64,000 nucleotides of DNA from an uncultured Eubacteriales bacterium (GCA_902779185.1 CACZAM010000001.1:1-64000), one strand, 5' to 3'. Shown: positions 1 to 9,679, counted from the stretch's first letter. The notes: generated by a model not told the origin, from the letters alone. Made by a program: numbers and translations.

Positions 1-370
1 GTGTGTATATTTTCTGCCCGTTGGAATACTCTCATTTCTTCATTTCAAAAAAGGATGAAATACGGCACCTATTACTTAGTGACAACTTCCAGCCTGTCGG
101 CATATTCCCGCGAACACATAGGAGCTGGGAACACACATTACTAAGGCTTTTGTGATCAAAAACCCGTAGATAACTTCCCGATGAACGTTGTGGAATACAC
201 AGAAATGCTTTTTGACAAGGTAGAGTTGACAAGATAGATGTCCATTACGAGGTAAATGAGCAATGATTATTAAAAGAAAATATGAGTGGTTGTCAGTGAA
301 ATATATGATATCCCTTATCGGATAGTAGGCTTTGCCGCGATAGAAAATAGAGACGGGACAATAGCAATGA
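1..370. other. Left-end stretch without a confident gene
   Basis: No frame in this stretch carries a convincing complete gene. Short frames are broken by stops every few codons. One plus-strand frame opens at GTG 286 and runs to TGA 462 (58 residues). It overlaps the next feature in another frame and matches no family I recognise. The stretch is most simply read as the eroded junction between a lost gene and the truncated kinase that follows. I see no clear promoter, tRNA or repeat here. Confidence 0.4.
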
Positions 371-847
371 ATGACGGCTGGGAAATTCAAATATCCATAT
401 CTGTCAATCGATCATCTGAAGATGGGTCTTATTCGCAGTGGGAATACCGGGCTTACGCCTGAAGACGATGATGAGCTTACAGAGTATCTGTGGCCGATAG
501 TCAGGGAGATTATCAAGACAGCTATAGAGAACGACCAGGATCTCATTATTGAAGGGTGTTATGCTCCGGCTGATTGGCGACAGGATTTTGATGAGAATTA
601 TCTGAAGAATATCAGATTCATATGTCTTGCAATGACAGAGGAATATATCGAGGATCATTTCGATGATATTATAGGGCATGAATCCGAGATAGAATCCAGA
701 CTGATCAAAGAAGATTGTACTATCAATGATTTAAAGCAATGCAACAGGTGGTTTATTGATACATTTGGCAGTGCAGGTGAAATGGTCATGCTTATAGAAG
801 ATGATTTCGGCAAGGCGTTGGCAGGGATTTCTTCAAGTCTCACTTAA
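371..847 (+). pseudogene. P-loop kinase remnant lacking the Walker A end
   Basis: The 158-residue reading frame begins with GKFKYPYLSIDHLKMGL, which resembles the region just after the P-loop in small nucleoside, shikimate or zeta-toxin-like kinases (Walker A helix followed by the SIDHLKMG substrate-binding strand). The rest includes LIIEGCYAP, a typical Walker-B-like strand, and an acidic lid-like region. A family member should have about 20 more N-terminal residues with a GxxxxGKS/T loop. That loop is absent, and a TGA stop lies directly upstream in the same frame at 368-370, so the start ATG at 371 looks accidental and has no ribosome binding site. I read it as an N-terminally truncated remnant made by a deletion or recombination at this point. 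Alternative: a short regulatory homologue, which is less likely. Confidence 0.55.
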
Positions 848-914
848 GTGAGTATGTGATATCATAATAATGTCGCAGCAGACAGCGATAAATTGCATAG
901 AGAGGTAAAGCAGA

Positions 915-1217
915 ATGGATAAGGGAATAATTATGTGGATAATTTTCCTTGTGGTGATTGCCGGAATCATGCTGGTGAGCCACAGGATCAAGAAAGGAAT
1001 AAACGAGAATGGAATAGAGACTGATGCCGTCGTATCCCGCATCACAGATAATGGAACTCAGGAGGATATTGACATCAATGTATATGTCAGATACCGAACC
1101 GAAGACGGCGAGGAAATAGAAGGCGTTCTGTCAAATCCACGAGCCAATATGGAAGAGGGACAGCCGGTGCGGATCAAATACCACCCTAAGTTTAAGAACA
1201 ACGCAAGACTGATTTGA
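915..1217 (+). CDS. Small membrane protein, DUF3592-like
   Basis: This 100-residue protein has one N-terminal membrane segment (about residues 5-22, IIMWIIFLVVIAGIMLV). A soluble tail follows with the DUF3592-type pattern: ETDAVVSRI, then a strand YVRYRTEDGEEIEG, then a GQPVRIKYHPKF segment. The tail folds outside or inside the membrane as a small beta domain of unknown role. A purine-rich AGAGGTAAAG lies upstream of ATG 915. It stands alone between a broken kinase and a degraded stretch, so nothing about function follows from its neighbours. Confidence 0.6.
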   Translation: MDKGIIMWIIFLVVIAGIMLVSHRIKKGINENGIETDAVVSRITDNGTQEDIDINVYVRYRTEDGEEIEGVLSNPRANMEEGQPVRIKYHPKFKNNARLI

Positions 1218-1540
1218 AAAATGATAATGATCATGGCGAAAAACGCAAAAGTGATCCTATATGATATGGACCGCCAATACGATGATTTGATTGCATCCAA
1301 ATGTGATTATGCTCTGGGGGCAGGCAGGTATAAAAATGAAGATGTTCAGAAAAAAGATAAGCAGGATACGGACAGGCGGTCCGCGTGCAAGCGAATGCGC
1401 TGATGCCTATAACCTGACAAAAGCTATACTTGATCAGATAGCGGAGGCATTTGGTCTGAAACAAGCTCTGGAACAGAGCTGATACTATAGCTTGATGAAC
1501 GATGCTATTGAGTAAAGCCATAATGCGAAAGGATGAGACA
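1218..1540 (+). other. Degraded stretch with two overlapping short frames
   Basis: Two short plus-strand frames overlap here: 1221-1403 (about 60 residues, containing YDMDRQYDDLIASKCDYALG) and 1291-1482 (ending AYNLTKAILDQIAEAFGLK). Read together they look like one protein broken by a frameshift near 1345, because the second half continues a plausible helical sequence. I could not assign the family. A transposase remnant is possible but only a guess. The tail end (1483-1540) holds the ribosome binding site of the following protease. Confidence 0.3.
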
Positions 1541-4500
1541 ATGAAACGGAAATATGTGGGCATATTTATTGCTCTGGTCGTAGTGGCGTGCATAGTAAGC
1601 GCAGTATTAGGGTTGCAGAATCAGTATACCGGCGGCAGTACGGCAAAAACCAAAAGAACGATAATGCTTTACGACTGCGGAGCTGATCTGGAAACCAGCG
1701 CAGCGATGGCAACATACAATATTGAACAGATACTGAAAGCGAATTTCAGCAAGGATGAGGGGATAAGGTTCATCGTCATGACAGGCGGATCGAACCAGTG
1801 GCAGCTTGATAAAGACTATCTTGTATTCCCGGAAGGCAATAATGTGCCGGACGATGCCGTGGCAGGGTACGATCCGCAAATAATGGAAACTACCGACGAG
1901 GTACTCGATAAGTACAGTCAGGTCAGCAACGTATACAACCAGGTGTGGGAAGCCAAGGGGCTTGATGCTGCTGTGGATCCGGGTAAGATGGTGCTTATTG
2001 ACGGAGACGGACTTGGTACGGGCGGCGAATCGGCTGCGGTAAAATCATCTGAAGAACTGATGTCGGATCCTGATACTCTGAAGTCATTCATCAACTTCTG
2101 CGTACAGTACGCACCTGCGGAGAAATACGATCTCATCCTCTGGGATCACGGCGGCGGCCCTACATACGGATTTGGCATGGATGAACATCAATCGGTCAGC
2201 TCGTTCTGGGACAGCCGTTCGCTGATGACGTTCCCGCAGATCATGGATGCTCTGTCGGAAAACGACGTCACAAAAGGCGGAGGCAAGTTCGACCTGGTCG
2301 ATTTTGATGCGTGCCTCATGAGCAGCGTTGAGCTCGACTTGGTGCTTGCGGACTACACCAATTATTACATCGCGTCTCCGGAAACGGAGCCGGGATACGG
2401 ACAGTACTACACGGGATGGCTCGACATGCTGGGCGCAGCGGAAAATCATGAAGTGGATACGTTCGCGCTCGGCAAAAAGATCGTGGACGACTTCTATGAT
2501 TTCTATGACAAGGGCGAAGGACAGGGCCAGGACGGTACACTGGCTATCATAGACATGAACAAGCTAACAGATCCGAAGAACGGATTCGTCGATGCCCTTA
2601 AAAAGCTGGACAAGGCACTCAAGGAGCAGGCTTCCACAGCTGGCGCCAGTGGTGAATTCCTGTTCTATGATGAGTTCATGTCAATGGCGAATTCCATAGA
2701 GTACGGCGATTCCGACTACTATGACCTCGGCAACATAGCCTCTCTGCTCAGCCTTGAATACATGGAAGTGACAGAAGATGACGATAACAGCCTGTACAAA
2801 GAGGCGGGCACGGAGATAAACAGACTGCTGCAGCTCTATGAGCAGGATGACCCGGATGATCCGGATAATAGAAACGGATTCATTTACGCGCGCGGCACCG
2901 AGGGCATTACGACGGATATGCAGCTGTTCAGAAAGGCAGACGGAGATCTGGATTACGACACACTCGGCACGAGCGGGATGTATCTGTACTTCCCGGACCC
3001 GTCCGCGCCTATGGCATACATTGAATACTACAATGAGATGGGCAAGGTCATCGAGAAGCTGCCTGAAGGCGACGCCAGACGCGAATTCCTTGACAGCTAC
3101 AGGCACACGCTCATCGATTACGCGCTGATCGCGGAGACCGGAACCGAAGTGGGTTATATGCTCCGCTCAGGAGAAAAGCAGAGGAGTGAGATCGATTACG
3201 CTGCGGTAAAAGCAGACTGGCAGGAATGGATGGATGATCCGGAAATGGCACAGTACGCCGCCTGGAATATGCGTATCTCGACTTTGCTGAATGAGAGAGA
3301 AGGCGGAATTGAGGAAGCCGAAGCCTGGCTTTCCGACGTAGTAAGACAACAGGCCGAAGAGGGCCTGAGCAACGGTTCCGTCAGTGCGAAACGCATCCTG
3401 ACCAAAGACGGAAGAGGATATGAGGTAACGATAAGTGATACAAAGAAGCGGGTGATCAGCGATGTAAGCTGGGAGCTGAATGCGGAGATGCCTGCTTTTG
3501 ACAAATACATCAAAGAGAATCTGGATGAAGAAGAGCAGAATGTCGTCGAATATTTCGGAAGGCTTTCATTAGGAAGGATCAAAGGCCAGGAGGTCCTTAC
3601 AGATATGCCGAGCCGCATGGGTTATGACAGCGAGTTGGATTATAACCATGCTCTGGCCGAATGGTACAACAGGACAGAGAACACCTGGACGCTTGAAGAA
3701 GTGAAAGACAAATGGTACGCGGTCGAAGACGCTGACGGTGTGCTGCATGTCGCGTCTTATGAAGAGGATGATGAGAAAGAGGGAGCCGGCTATGTACCTG
3801 CGACCATAGGAATAGGACATAACAACCAGCTGGTGTTGCTGTATTTCGAAGACAACGAGCTTACTCAGGTACATTTCCTTAACGAGAACACCGGCTGGCG
3901 TCCGGTCAAGGTGAAAGACCTTGTAGGGGAGATCGAAGTGATGCCGGTGATGTACGTCAGCTTTTTCGGCCTGCTCAGGTATTACATCCCGATCAGTGAC
4001 TCCATGTTCAAGCTCTCTGCGAAAAATGCCAGGAATATATCCCTCGTTTACAGGGACATCGATGAGATAAAAGATATCGCTGATGCTGACGGCGACGGCG
4101 TATTGCTGAACACTTATGCGGAGATCAGCGACATTTACGGCGGCGGGATAGACATTACCGAGACGCTCGACAAACCGGATGAAAATCTTGTCCACATAGA
4201 ACTTGCAAGAGTAACGCCGGCAAGCTATACCGGAGAAGAGGTCAAGCCGGTAGTCACGTACCGCGGGAAAACCCTGAAGGAAGGAAAAGACTATACTTTA
4301 GTGAAATTATATAATGAGGCCGCGGATCCTGAGCCTGTATTCAAAGAGCCTGGGAAGTATACGATCATGCTGTTCGGTGAAGGTAATTACAGAGGATATG
4401 AAGAAAAGGACTTCTACATCGTACCGCCTGAAGAAAAACTGAACCGCATGCTCAAGAACGCGGAAGAAGATGTAGCTGAAGCCCAGCTTAGAGTAGATCT

Positions 4501-4618
4501 GCTGTCTGACAGTGACAGCGCTAAAGAAGTCGAGTCAGCATACCGCCAGCTCGTCAAGGCTCAGCAGAAGCTGATCGAAGCGGAAGAAATGCTGATCCTT
4601 TCAAAGGAGATAATTTAA
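1541..4618 (+). CDS. Clostripain-family (C11) cysteine peptidase, secreted or surface-anchored
   Basis: This is a large peptidase of 1025 residues. The ATG at 1541 is preferred because AAAGGATGA lies just upstream and the resulting N terminus is a signal sequence or anchor (MKRKYVGIFIALVVVACIVS). The C11 core follows: IMLYDCGADLE near residue 41, the catalytic His203 in WDHGGG, and the catalytic Cys258 in FDACLM. The middle third has no domain I recognise. Near residue 890 there is a beta-sandwich-like module (SYTGEEVKPVVTYRGKTL, then GKYTIMLFGEGNYRG) of the kind seen in Ig-like surface modules. The last 70 residues are an acidic/alanine-rich helix, probably coiled coil. It probably acts outside the cell with Arg or Lys cleavage specificity, as in the family. 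A terminator follows, so it is likely monocistronic. Confidence 0.9.
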   Translation: MKRKYVGIFIALVVVACIVSAVLGLQNQYTGGSTAKTKRTIMLYDCGADLETSAAMATYNIEQILKANFSKDEGIRFIVMTGGSNQWQLDKDYLVFPEGNNVPDDAVAGYDPQIMETTDEVLDKYSQVSNVYNQVWEAKGLDAAVDPGKMVLIDGDGLGTGGESAAVKSSEELMSDPDTLKSFINFCVQYAPAEKYDLILWDHGGGPTYGFGMDEHQSVSSFWDSRSLMTFPQIMDALSENDVTKGGGKFDLVDFDACLMSSVELDLVLADYTNYYIASPETEPGYGQYYTGWLDMLGAAENHEVDTFALGKKIVDDFYDFYDKGEGQGQDGTLAIIDMNKLTDPKNGFVDALKKLDKALKEQASTAGASGEFLFYDEFMSMANSIEYGDSDYYDLGNIASLLSLEYMEVTEDDDNSLYKEAGTEINRLLQLYEQDDPDDPDNRNGFIYARGTEGITTDMQLFRKADGDLDYDTLGTSGMYLYFPDPSAPMAYIEYYNEMGKVIEKLPEGDARREFLDSYRHTLIDYALIAETGTEVGYMLRSGEKQRSEIDYAAVKADWQEWMDDPEMAQYAAWNMRISTLLNEREGGIEEAEAWLSDVVRQQAEEGLSNGSVSAKRILTKDGRGYEVTISDTKKRVISDVSWELNAEMPAFDKYIKENLDEEEQNVVEYFGRLSLGRIKGQEVLTDMPSRMGYDSELDYNHALAEWYNRTENTWTLEEVKDKWYAVEDADGVLHVASYEEDDEKEGAGYVPATIGIGHNNQLVLLYFEDNELTQVHFLNENTGWRPVKVKDLVGEIEVMPVMYVSFFGLLRYYIPISDSMFKLSAKNARNISLVYRDIDEIKDIADADGDGVLLNTYAEISDIYGGGIDITETLDKPDENLVHIELARVTPASYTGEEVKPVVTYRGKTLKEGKDYTLVKLYNEAADPEPVFKEPGKYTIMLFGEGNYRGYEEKDFYIVPPEEKLNRMLKNAEEDVAEAQLRVDLLSDSDSAKEVESAYRQLVKAQQKLIEAEEMLILSKEII

Positions 4619-4680
4619 GAGTAAGAAAGAGTAAGATGTGGGAAAAGCCAAGCATGACTTATTGAATTCGAATAAAAGCA

Positions 4681-4724
4681 CAGAAGTCGCAATGCCTTGA
4701 AATTAAAGGCGTTGCGGCTTTTAT
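4681..4724 (+). terminator. Rho-independent terminator after the C11 peptidase
   Basis: A long hairpin pairs AGTCGCAATGCCTT with AAGGCGTTGCGGCT (about 14 bp including G-U pairs) around a short AT-rich loop and is followed by a T-rich run (TTTTAT). It closes the peptidase unit and separates it from the TIR genes. Confidence 0.85.
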
Positions 4725-4793
4725 AATGATTGATAAACACACGTCTGGATAAATATGATATACTGAAAAAATAACAAATGGAGGATTATAAAA

Positions 4794-5645
4794 ATGTATA
4801 AAGCATATATTGCGTTCCTGCCGCAAGATGGCAGATTTTATGATCTCATGCTGGCGGAATTGTTTGAAAAAGAAGGTATAAAGTGTACTTTTGCTGAGTC
4901 CCTGGCCGGCTATGATGAGATGTGCAATGCAATAACCAGCAGCGATGTTTATATAACTTTTTCTAATCCTCAATTTATATACGGATCATTCAATCCGAAG
5001 GCTGAATTACAGTATGCTCTACGTGCCGGAATTCCATCTGTTATTTATAAACTCGCTCCGGGTGCGGATTACCTGGGGATAGATCCTATCAGCAATTTTG
5101 ATCAGGCCGCGGTCTTCCAGTTCGGTAATGGTCAGTATCTTGCTGACTTCCCTGGATTTGTCAGGGAATACATAGAAAGCAGCAGAAAAAATGAGGATAA
5201 ATATATCGGTACCAGACTGGAAAAGCCCTATGAGGGCACGGATCCGTATGTATTCGTAAGCTATTCACACAAAGACAAGAACGAGGTATTTGAAGTGATC
5301 CGCATGATGCAGGAAGCCGGTTACCGGATATGGTATGACGAAGGCATTGATCCGGCATCTGAGTGGGACGAAAATATCGCAGAGCATATAAATAAGTGCA
5401 GCTATCTGATAGCATTTATCTCTCCGGATTATATCAACTCTCAGAATTGCAGGGATGAAATCAGTTATGCGAGAGATCTTAATAAAGAGAGACTGCTTGT
5501 ATATCTTAAGGAAACAAGACTGCCGGCAGGAATGGCAATGCGCCTTATGCGCCTGCAGGCGATCCACAAGTACAAATACGCAGCAAGCTCAGACTTTGCA
5601 GATAAACTCTTTTCCGCTAAAGGGATAGAAACGGCAAAAATATAG
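4794..5645 (+). CDS. TIR-domain protein 1 of a tandem set of four
   Basis: This 283-residue protein is preceded by a good ribosome binding site (GGAGG at about 4781) and a TATACT -10-like box near 4761. Residues 151-270 form a TIR domain: FVSYSHKDK (strand A), RIWYDEGIDP (BB region), AFISPDYINSQNC, then the conserved glutamate E222 in the NCRDEISYA motif. In bacterial TIRs this residue is the NADase catalytic Glu. Residues 1-130 look like a second, degenerate TIR-like fold (YIAFLPQDGRFYDLML, CTFAESLAGYDEM) without the key residues. The N-terminal half differs from those of the next three genes. TIR proteins in bacteria usually degrade NAD or make cADPR-type signals in phage defence, but scaffold roles also exist. 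No partner sensor domain is visible in the protein. Confidence 0.85.
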   Translation: MYKAYIAFLPQDGRFYDLMLAELFEKEGIKCTFAESLAGYDEMCNAITSSDVYITFSNPQFIYGSFNPKAELQYALRAGIPSVIYKLAPGADYLGIDPISNFDQAAVFQFGNGQYLADFPGFVREYIESSRKNEDKYIGTRLEKPYEGTDPYVFVSYSHKDKNEVFEVIRMMQEAGYRIWYDEGIDPASEWDENIAEHINKCSYLIAFISPDYINSQNCRDEISYARDLNKERLLVYLKETRLPAGMAMRLMRLQAIHKYKYAASSDFADKLFSAKGIETAKI

Positions 5646-5669
5646 CCTGTATATTATAAAGGCGTTCAT

Positions 5670-6467
5670 ATGAAAGAAATTTATATCTGTTCCAGCAACA
5701 CAGACCGAAACGAGGTGCTGCCCGTCGTCGAAATGCTCGAGGCGTCGGGTCTGTCATGCTGCGTTCCCGGAAGAGATATCCTGTATGAGTACGGCTGGGA
5801 ACAGGCTGTCTCAGATGCGATCAATGAGGCAACAATGATTATTTACTTTGAGTCGCCTGCCTCAAGAAAATCGTTCAGGCTTATGAATGAACTGGAAGAA
5901 GCTAAGAAGAGCAGGCTGATGAAGCTGGTATTCGAGGCAGGCACAGCAACTGCTGATGAAGTTCTTGCAAAGGTCAGGGATAAACTGGCTGAAGCCAGGA
6001 AAATAAAGGAGGACGTCTCGGTCATTGTGCCATACAGCGGAAATGAGCCGTATATCTTTGTGAGCTATTCTCACATGGACAAGGACCGTGTTTTCGGGAT
6101 CATCCGGCTGCTGCAGGGACGGGGTTACAGAGTGTGGTTTGATGAAGGAATAGACCCGGGAACTGAATGGGACGATAATATTGCAGAACACCTGACTGCA
6201 GCAGGATATGTTATCCCGTGCTTTTCAGAGAACTTTTTCAACTCGCAGAACTGCAATGATGAGCTGTTCTTTGCAAGAGAACTGGGACTTAGTATCATGC
6301 CTGTCTATCTGGAGGACGTGAAGCTTGAGCCGGGTGCTGCGATGAGATTCGGCAGACTGCAGGCCCTGTTTTATCATAAATATACGGATAAGAATAGATT
6401 CCTTGATAAAGTAGCGGCTGCTGAGGGGATCGATGCATGCCGCGATAAATCATCTGACATAAAATGA
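5670..6467 (+). CDS. TIR-domain protein 2 of the tandem set
   Basis: This 265-residue protein begins 24 bases after TIR 1. The C-terminal TIR domain (about residues 127-255) has FVSYSHMDK, RVWFDEGIDPGTEW and the glutamate E198 in NSQNCNDELFFA. The N-terminal half (1-85) has the outline of a TIR domain (YICSSNTDRNEV, CCVPGRDI, then a helix containing ELEEAKK) but lacks an aligned SxxCxxE motif, so it is probably structural or a binding module. The gene overlaps the next by ATGA (6464-6467), which suggests translational coupling. Same-strand tandem duplication of a double-TIR unit is the simplest history. Confidence 0.85.
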   Translation: MKEIYICSSNTDRNEVLPVVEMLEASGLSCCVPGRDILYEYGWEQAVSDAINEATMIIYFESPASRKSFRLMNELEEAKKSRLMKLVFEAGTATADEVLAKVRDKLAEARKIKEDVSVIVPYSGNEPYIFVSYSHMDKDRVFGIIRLLQGRGYRVWFDEGIDPGTEWDDNIAEHLTAAGYVIPCFSENFFNSQNCNDELFFARELGLSIMPVYLEDVKLEPGAAMRFGRLQALFYHKYTDKNRFLDKVAAAEGIDACRDKSSDIK

Positions 6468-7249
6468 GCGAAGTATATATCTGTTATAGTAAATGGAATC
6501 AGAATGAAGCGGCTGCGATCACTAAGCTGCTGGAATCAGCGGGAATAGGATGCTGGCTTCTTTCGCGTGACATAAGTTATGCAAGGAAATGGGATGATCA
6601 GATAGAGGAAGCTGTTAAGGAATCGGTCATAGCGGTTTATCTTGAGCCCGATGAGCCTTCGCTGAGAGTTCTTGACGAAGTCAGCCTTATAATGTCGTGC
6701 AATACCCAGCTCATGAAGTTTGATCCGAAAGCGGTGAGCACAGCTGAGATCGCAGAGGCTGTTATCAGCAATATCGGGCAGGCACGTGAGTCCAAGGAAA
6801 GGAACAGCCGGATATATCCTTATTCCGGTGACGAAGCTTTCATTTTTGCGAGTTACTCCCACAGGGACATGCGGACAGTCTTTGAAATAATCAGAGGTTT
6901 CCAGAAACGCGGATACAGGGTGTGGTTCGATGAGGGAATCGATCCCGGGACAGAGTGGGACGAATACATAGCAGCTCATATCGACCGCTGCAGTTATATG
7001 ATCGCATTCCTGTCAGACAATTATTTCGGATCATCAAACTGCAGGGATGAGCTTGCCTTTGCCCGGGACATGGAGAAACCTCTTCTGCTTATATATATCA
7101 GGGATGAAGAGCTGCCTCCGGGGATGAAGCTGCGTCTTAACAGACTGCAGGCGATACACTGGTACAGTTATGAGGATAAAAACCTTTTCTATGAGAAAGC
7201 GGATAATGCTGCAGGGATAGAGGAATGCAGGCAGAAAAGGAGCGAATAA
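6464..7249 (+). CDS. TIR-domain protein 3 of the tandem set
   Basis: This 261-residue protein has the same two-half layout. The N-terminal half (1-80) has YICYSKWNQNE, CWLLSRDISYARKW and a weak helical end without the catalytic motif. The C-terminal TIR (about 127-250) has FASYSHRDM, RVWFDEGIDPGTEW and E196 in SSNCRDELAFA. Starts and stops overlap on both sides (ATGA with TIR 2, TAATG with TIR 4), so the set is co-translated. C-terminal halves of TIR 1-4 are closely alike, while their N-terminal halves have diverged. That is the pattern expected if the N-terminal halves recognise different things. Confidence 0.85.
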   Translation: MSEVYICYSKWNQNEAAAITKLLESAGIGCWLLSRDISYARKWDDQIEEAVKESVIAVYLEPDEPSLRVLDEVSLIMSCNTQLMKFDPKAVSTAEIAEAVISNIGQARESKERNSRIYPYSGDEAFIFASYSHRDMRTVFEIIRGFQKRGYRVWFDEGIDPGTEWDEYIAAHIDRCSYMIAFLSDNYFGSSNCRDELAFARDMEKPLLLIYIRDEELPPGMKLRLNRLQAIHWYSYEDKNLFYEKADNAAGIEECRQKRSE

Positions 7250-8106
7250 TGGAAGATCAGATTTATATTATTTACGGTGATCAGGACAGAAAGCAGGCTG
7301 AATTCATCACCGGTCTGGTTGAAAAGCACGGGTACAGATGTTTCCTCAGAACAAGGGATATGATGCCGGGAGCCAGCTATCCTTCTGTCATTCAGGAGAA
7401 GATAGGATCGGCGCCGATGGCGATAGTGGTCTTCGGTGAGCACACTTCCGACAGCATGATGACTGTAAGAGAGGTGAGCTACGCATCCGACATGGGCATA
7501 CCTATAATAACGGCTTCTCTTATGGAAGATGTCAGAATAACAGGAGGGCTTTATTATTATCTCAGCATTTCACATCTCATTCACATCGATCTCAACGGTG
7601 ACAATCAACAGCTTATTGATGAGATTGATAATTATATGAGTCAGGTCAGAGGCAGAAACACTGCAAATCCATCGGCCAAACCGGACAAGCCGTATGACGG
7701 CACCGAACCATACATTTTCATAAGTTATTCCCACAAGGATATGGATAAGGTGTTCAGCATCATCAGCAGGCTGCAGCAGGAAGGCTACAGGGTCTGGTAT
7801 GACGAGGGCATTGATCCCGCAACGGAATGGGATGAGAACATCGCACAGCATATCATGGACAGCGGATGTCTGATCGCATTTATCTCAGCCAACTATATTG
7901 CCTCAAACAACTGCAAGGATGAGATCAATTTTGCCCGCGATCTGGATAAGCCCCGTCTTCTGGTCTACATTGAACAGACAAAACTGCCTGCAGGCATGGC
8001 CATGAGACTTATGAGGATTCAGGCTATACATGAATACAAATACGAGGACAAGTCGGATTTCTACAGTAAATTGCTCAGTGCCTCTGTGATCAGCTCATGC
8101 AGCTGA
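7249..8106 (+). CDS. TIR-domain protein 4 of the tandem set
   Basis: The start is placed at ATG 7249, which overlaps the TAA of TIR 3 by one base and follows an AAAGGAG site; an in-frame ATG at 7225 lies inside TIR 3 and is less likely. The protein is 285 residues. The C-terminal TIR (about 153-275) has FISYSHKDM, RVWYDEGIDPATEW and E225 in NNCKDEINFA. The N-terminal half is the best preserved of the four. It has CFLRTRDMMPGASY and a glutamate, E75, in TVREVSYA at the position of the catalytic Glu, so this protein may carry two working TIR folds. It is the last TIR gene before the ligase at 8159, 52 bases downstream. Confidence 0.85.
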   Translation: MEDQIYIIYGDQDRKQAEFITGLVEKHGYRCFLRTRDMMPGASYPSVIQEKIGSAPMAIVVFGEHTSDSMMTVREVSYASDMGIPIITASLMEDVRITGGLYYYLSISHLIHIDLNGDNQQLIDEIDNYMSQVRGRNTANPSAKPDKPYDGTEPYIFISYSHKDMDKVFSIISRLQQEGYRVWYDEGIDPATEWDENIAQHIMDSGCLIAFISANYIASNNCKDEINFARDLDKPRLLVYIEQTKLPAGMAMRLMRIQAIHEYKYEDKSDFYSKLLSASVISSCS

Positions 8107-8158
8107 TCCCTGAAGGCACTTCCGACATGCCCGATCATATGCACAAAGGGGCTGAAAT

Positions 8159-9679
8159 ATGGCATCTGAAATATTCGACTGGATAAGACACTCGGCCGGG
8201 TTGCGCGGAGACAGAACCATCTATGAAAGCGATGAAGGATCACTGACATTCGGAGATCTTGACATCTTTTCAAAGGCGGTCGCTACATGGGTCGCAAAGC
8301 ATTCAGATATCGAGCGTCCGATTGCTGTCATGACAAGCCGCAGCGTATATACTCCGGCATGTTGCATGGGAGTCGCGCGCGCGGGCTGTTTTTATGCTCC
8401 GATGGATGTGGACATGCCACGTGCGAGACTTGAACAGGTAATGAGCGTTGCTGCGCCTGAATTGCTAATAGTCGACAGGGACCACCTTGAGATCGCCGAA
8501 TCCATAGCTGAAGACTGCACTGTCGCCCTCATGGAAGACATCATGAAGGGTGCTGCTGACGAGGAGCTCGTAGCCGAAAGAGAGGCTTCGGTCACCGAAT
8601 CCTCTCCTATCTATATGATCTTCACATCCGGGTCTACCGGAAAGCCTAAGGGAGTCCTAACATCTCACCGCGCTCTTATCGGCTATCTTGACGGGCTGAA
8701 CGAAGTGATCAGTCTCGGAGAGGATGATGTGCTCGGCAACCAGGCTTCTTTCGACTACATTGCGGCCATCAGGGACATGTACCTGCCGCTTATGACAGGC
8801 GCCAGGACCGTGATCATTCCGAAGAACGAATTCGCGATGCCGGGCGATCTCTTCAGGACGCTGAACAGTCATGGTGTCACGACACTGTGCTGGAGCTGCG
8901 CCGGCATTGAGATCCCGGCAAAGCTCGGCGGCTTCGAGGAAGGAAGGCCTGAGCATCTCAGGACAGTCGTATTCTCGGGCTCGGTAATATCCAACAAGTA
9001 CTTGCGCATCTGGCAGGAGAACCTGCCTGAGGTTACATTCATAAATCAGTACGGACCTACTGAGGCCACCGCTTCATGCACATATTATGTACTCAGGGAA
9101 GTTGTGACAGATGACACGGTGATACCAATAGGCAGACCGTACAAACACTACCAGATACTGTTGCTCTCTGCTGACAGCGATAACGGCACGTATGAAAAGA
9201 CTCCTGACGGCGAGATCGGCGAGATCTGTGTAAAAGGGCCGTGCCTCGCAACCGGCTACTATAGGTCTCAGGAGCAGACGGACAAGGTTTTCATGCAGAA
9301 CCCTCTTAACCCCGACTACCCGGAAATTATATATTTAACCGGTGACCTCGGACACATCGGAGAGGACGGAGAGCTTTACTTCCACGGGCGCAAGGACAGA
9401 CAGATAAAGCACATGGGCCACAGGGTCGAGCTTACGGAGATCGAGGCCTATGCTCTGTCGATAGACGGGGTCAATGAGTGCGCCTCCCTTTATGATAAGT
9501 CCCGCGAGCTGATATATATCTTCTATGCGGGCACGGCCACAGCAAGGGAGATCACCCTAAGTTTCAGGACAAACATGCCTGCATTCATGGTACCGCGCAG
9601 GCTCGTCTGCCTCGCTGAGATGCCTCATCTTCCTAACGGCAAGATCGCTATGAGCGATCTCAGGAAAATGATGGGATAA
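8159..9679 (+). CDS. Amino-acid-type adenylation enzyme (DltA/NRPS A-domain-like)
   Basis: This 506-residue AMP-forming ligase has all core motifs: FTSGSTGKPKGV (A3), YGPTEA (A5), YLTGDLG (A7), GRKDRQIKHMGHRVE (A8) and NGKI with the terminal lysine (A10). An aspartate in SFDYIAAIRD sits where NRPS A-domains and DltA bind the alpha-amino group, so an amino acid substrate is likely. The size matches a stand-alone DltA. The next gene is a carrier protein, and a PLP decarboxylase follows, so the probable chemistry is loading of an amino acid onto the carrier thiol. There is no DltB (MBOAT) or DltD here, so this is not an ordinary dlt operon. RBS AAGGGG precedes ATG 8159. Confidence 0.85.
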   Translation: MASEIFDWIRHSAGLRGDRTIYESDEGSLTFGDLDIFSKAVATWVAKHSDIERPIAVMTSRSVYTPACCMGVARAGCFYAPMDVDMPRARLEQVMSVAAPELLIVDRDHLEIAESIAEDCTVALMEDIMKGAADEELVAEREASVTESSPIYMIFTSGSTGKPKGVLTSHRALIGYLDGLNEVISLGEDDVLGNQASFDYIAAIRDMYLPLMTGARTVIIPKNEFAMPGDLFRTLNSHGVTTLCWSCAGIEIPAKLGGFEEGRPEHLRTVVFSGSVISNKYLRIWQENLPEVTFINQYGPTEATASCTYYVLREVVTDDTVIPIGRPYKHYQILLLSADSDNGTYEKTPDGEIGEICVKGPCLATGYYRSQEQTDKVFMQNPLNPDYPEIIYLTGDLGHIGEDGELYFHGRKDRQIKHMGHRVELTEIEAYALSIDGVNECASLYDKSRELIYIFYAGTATAREITLSFRTNMPAFMVPRRLVCLAEMPHLPNGKIAMSDLRKMMG

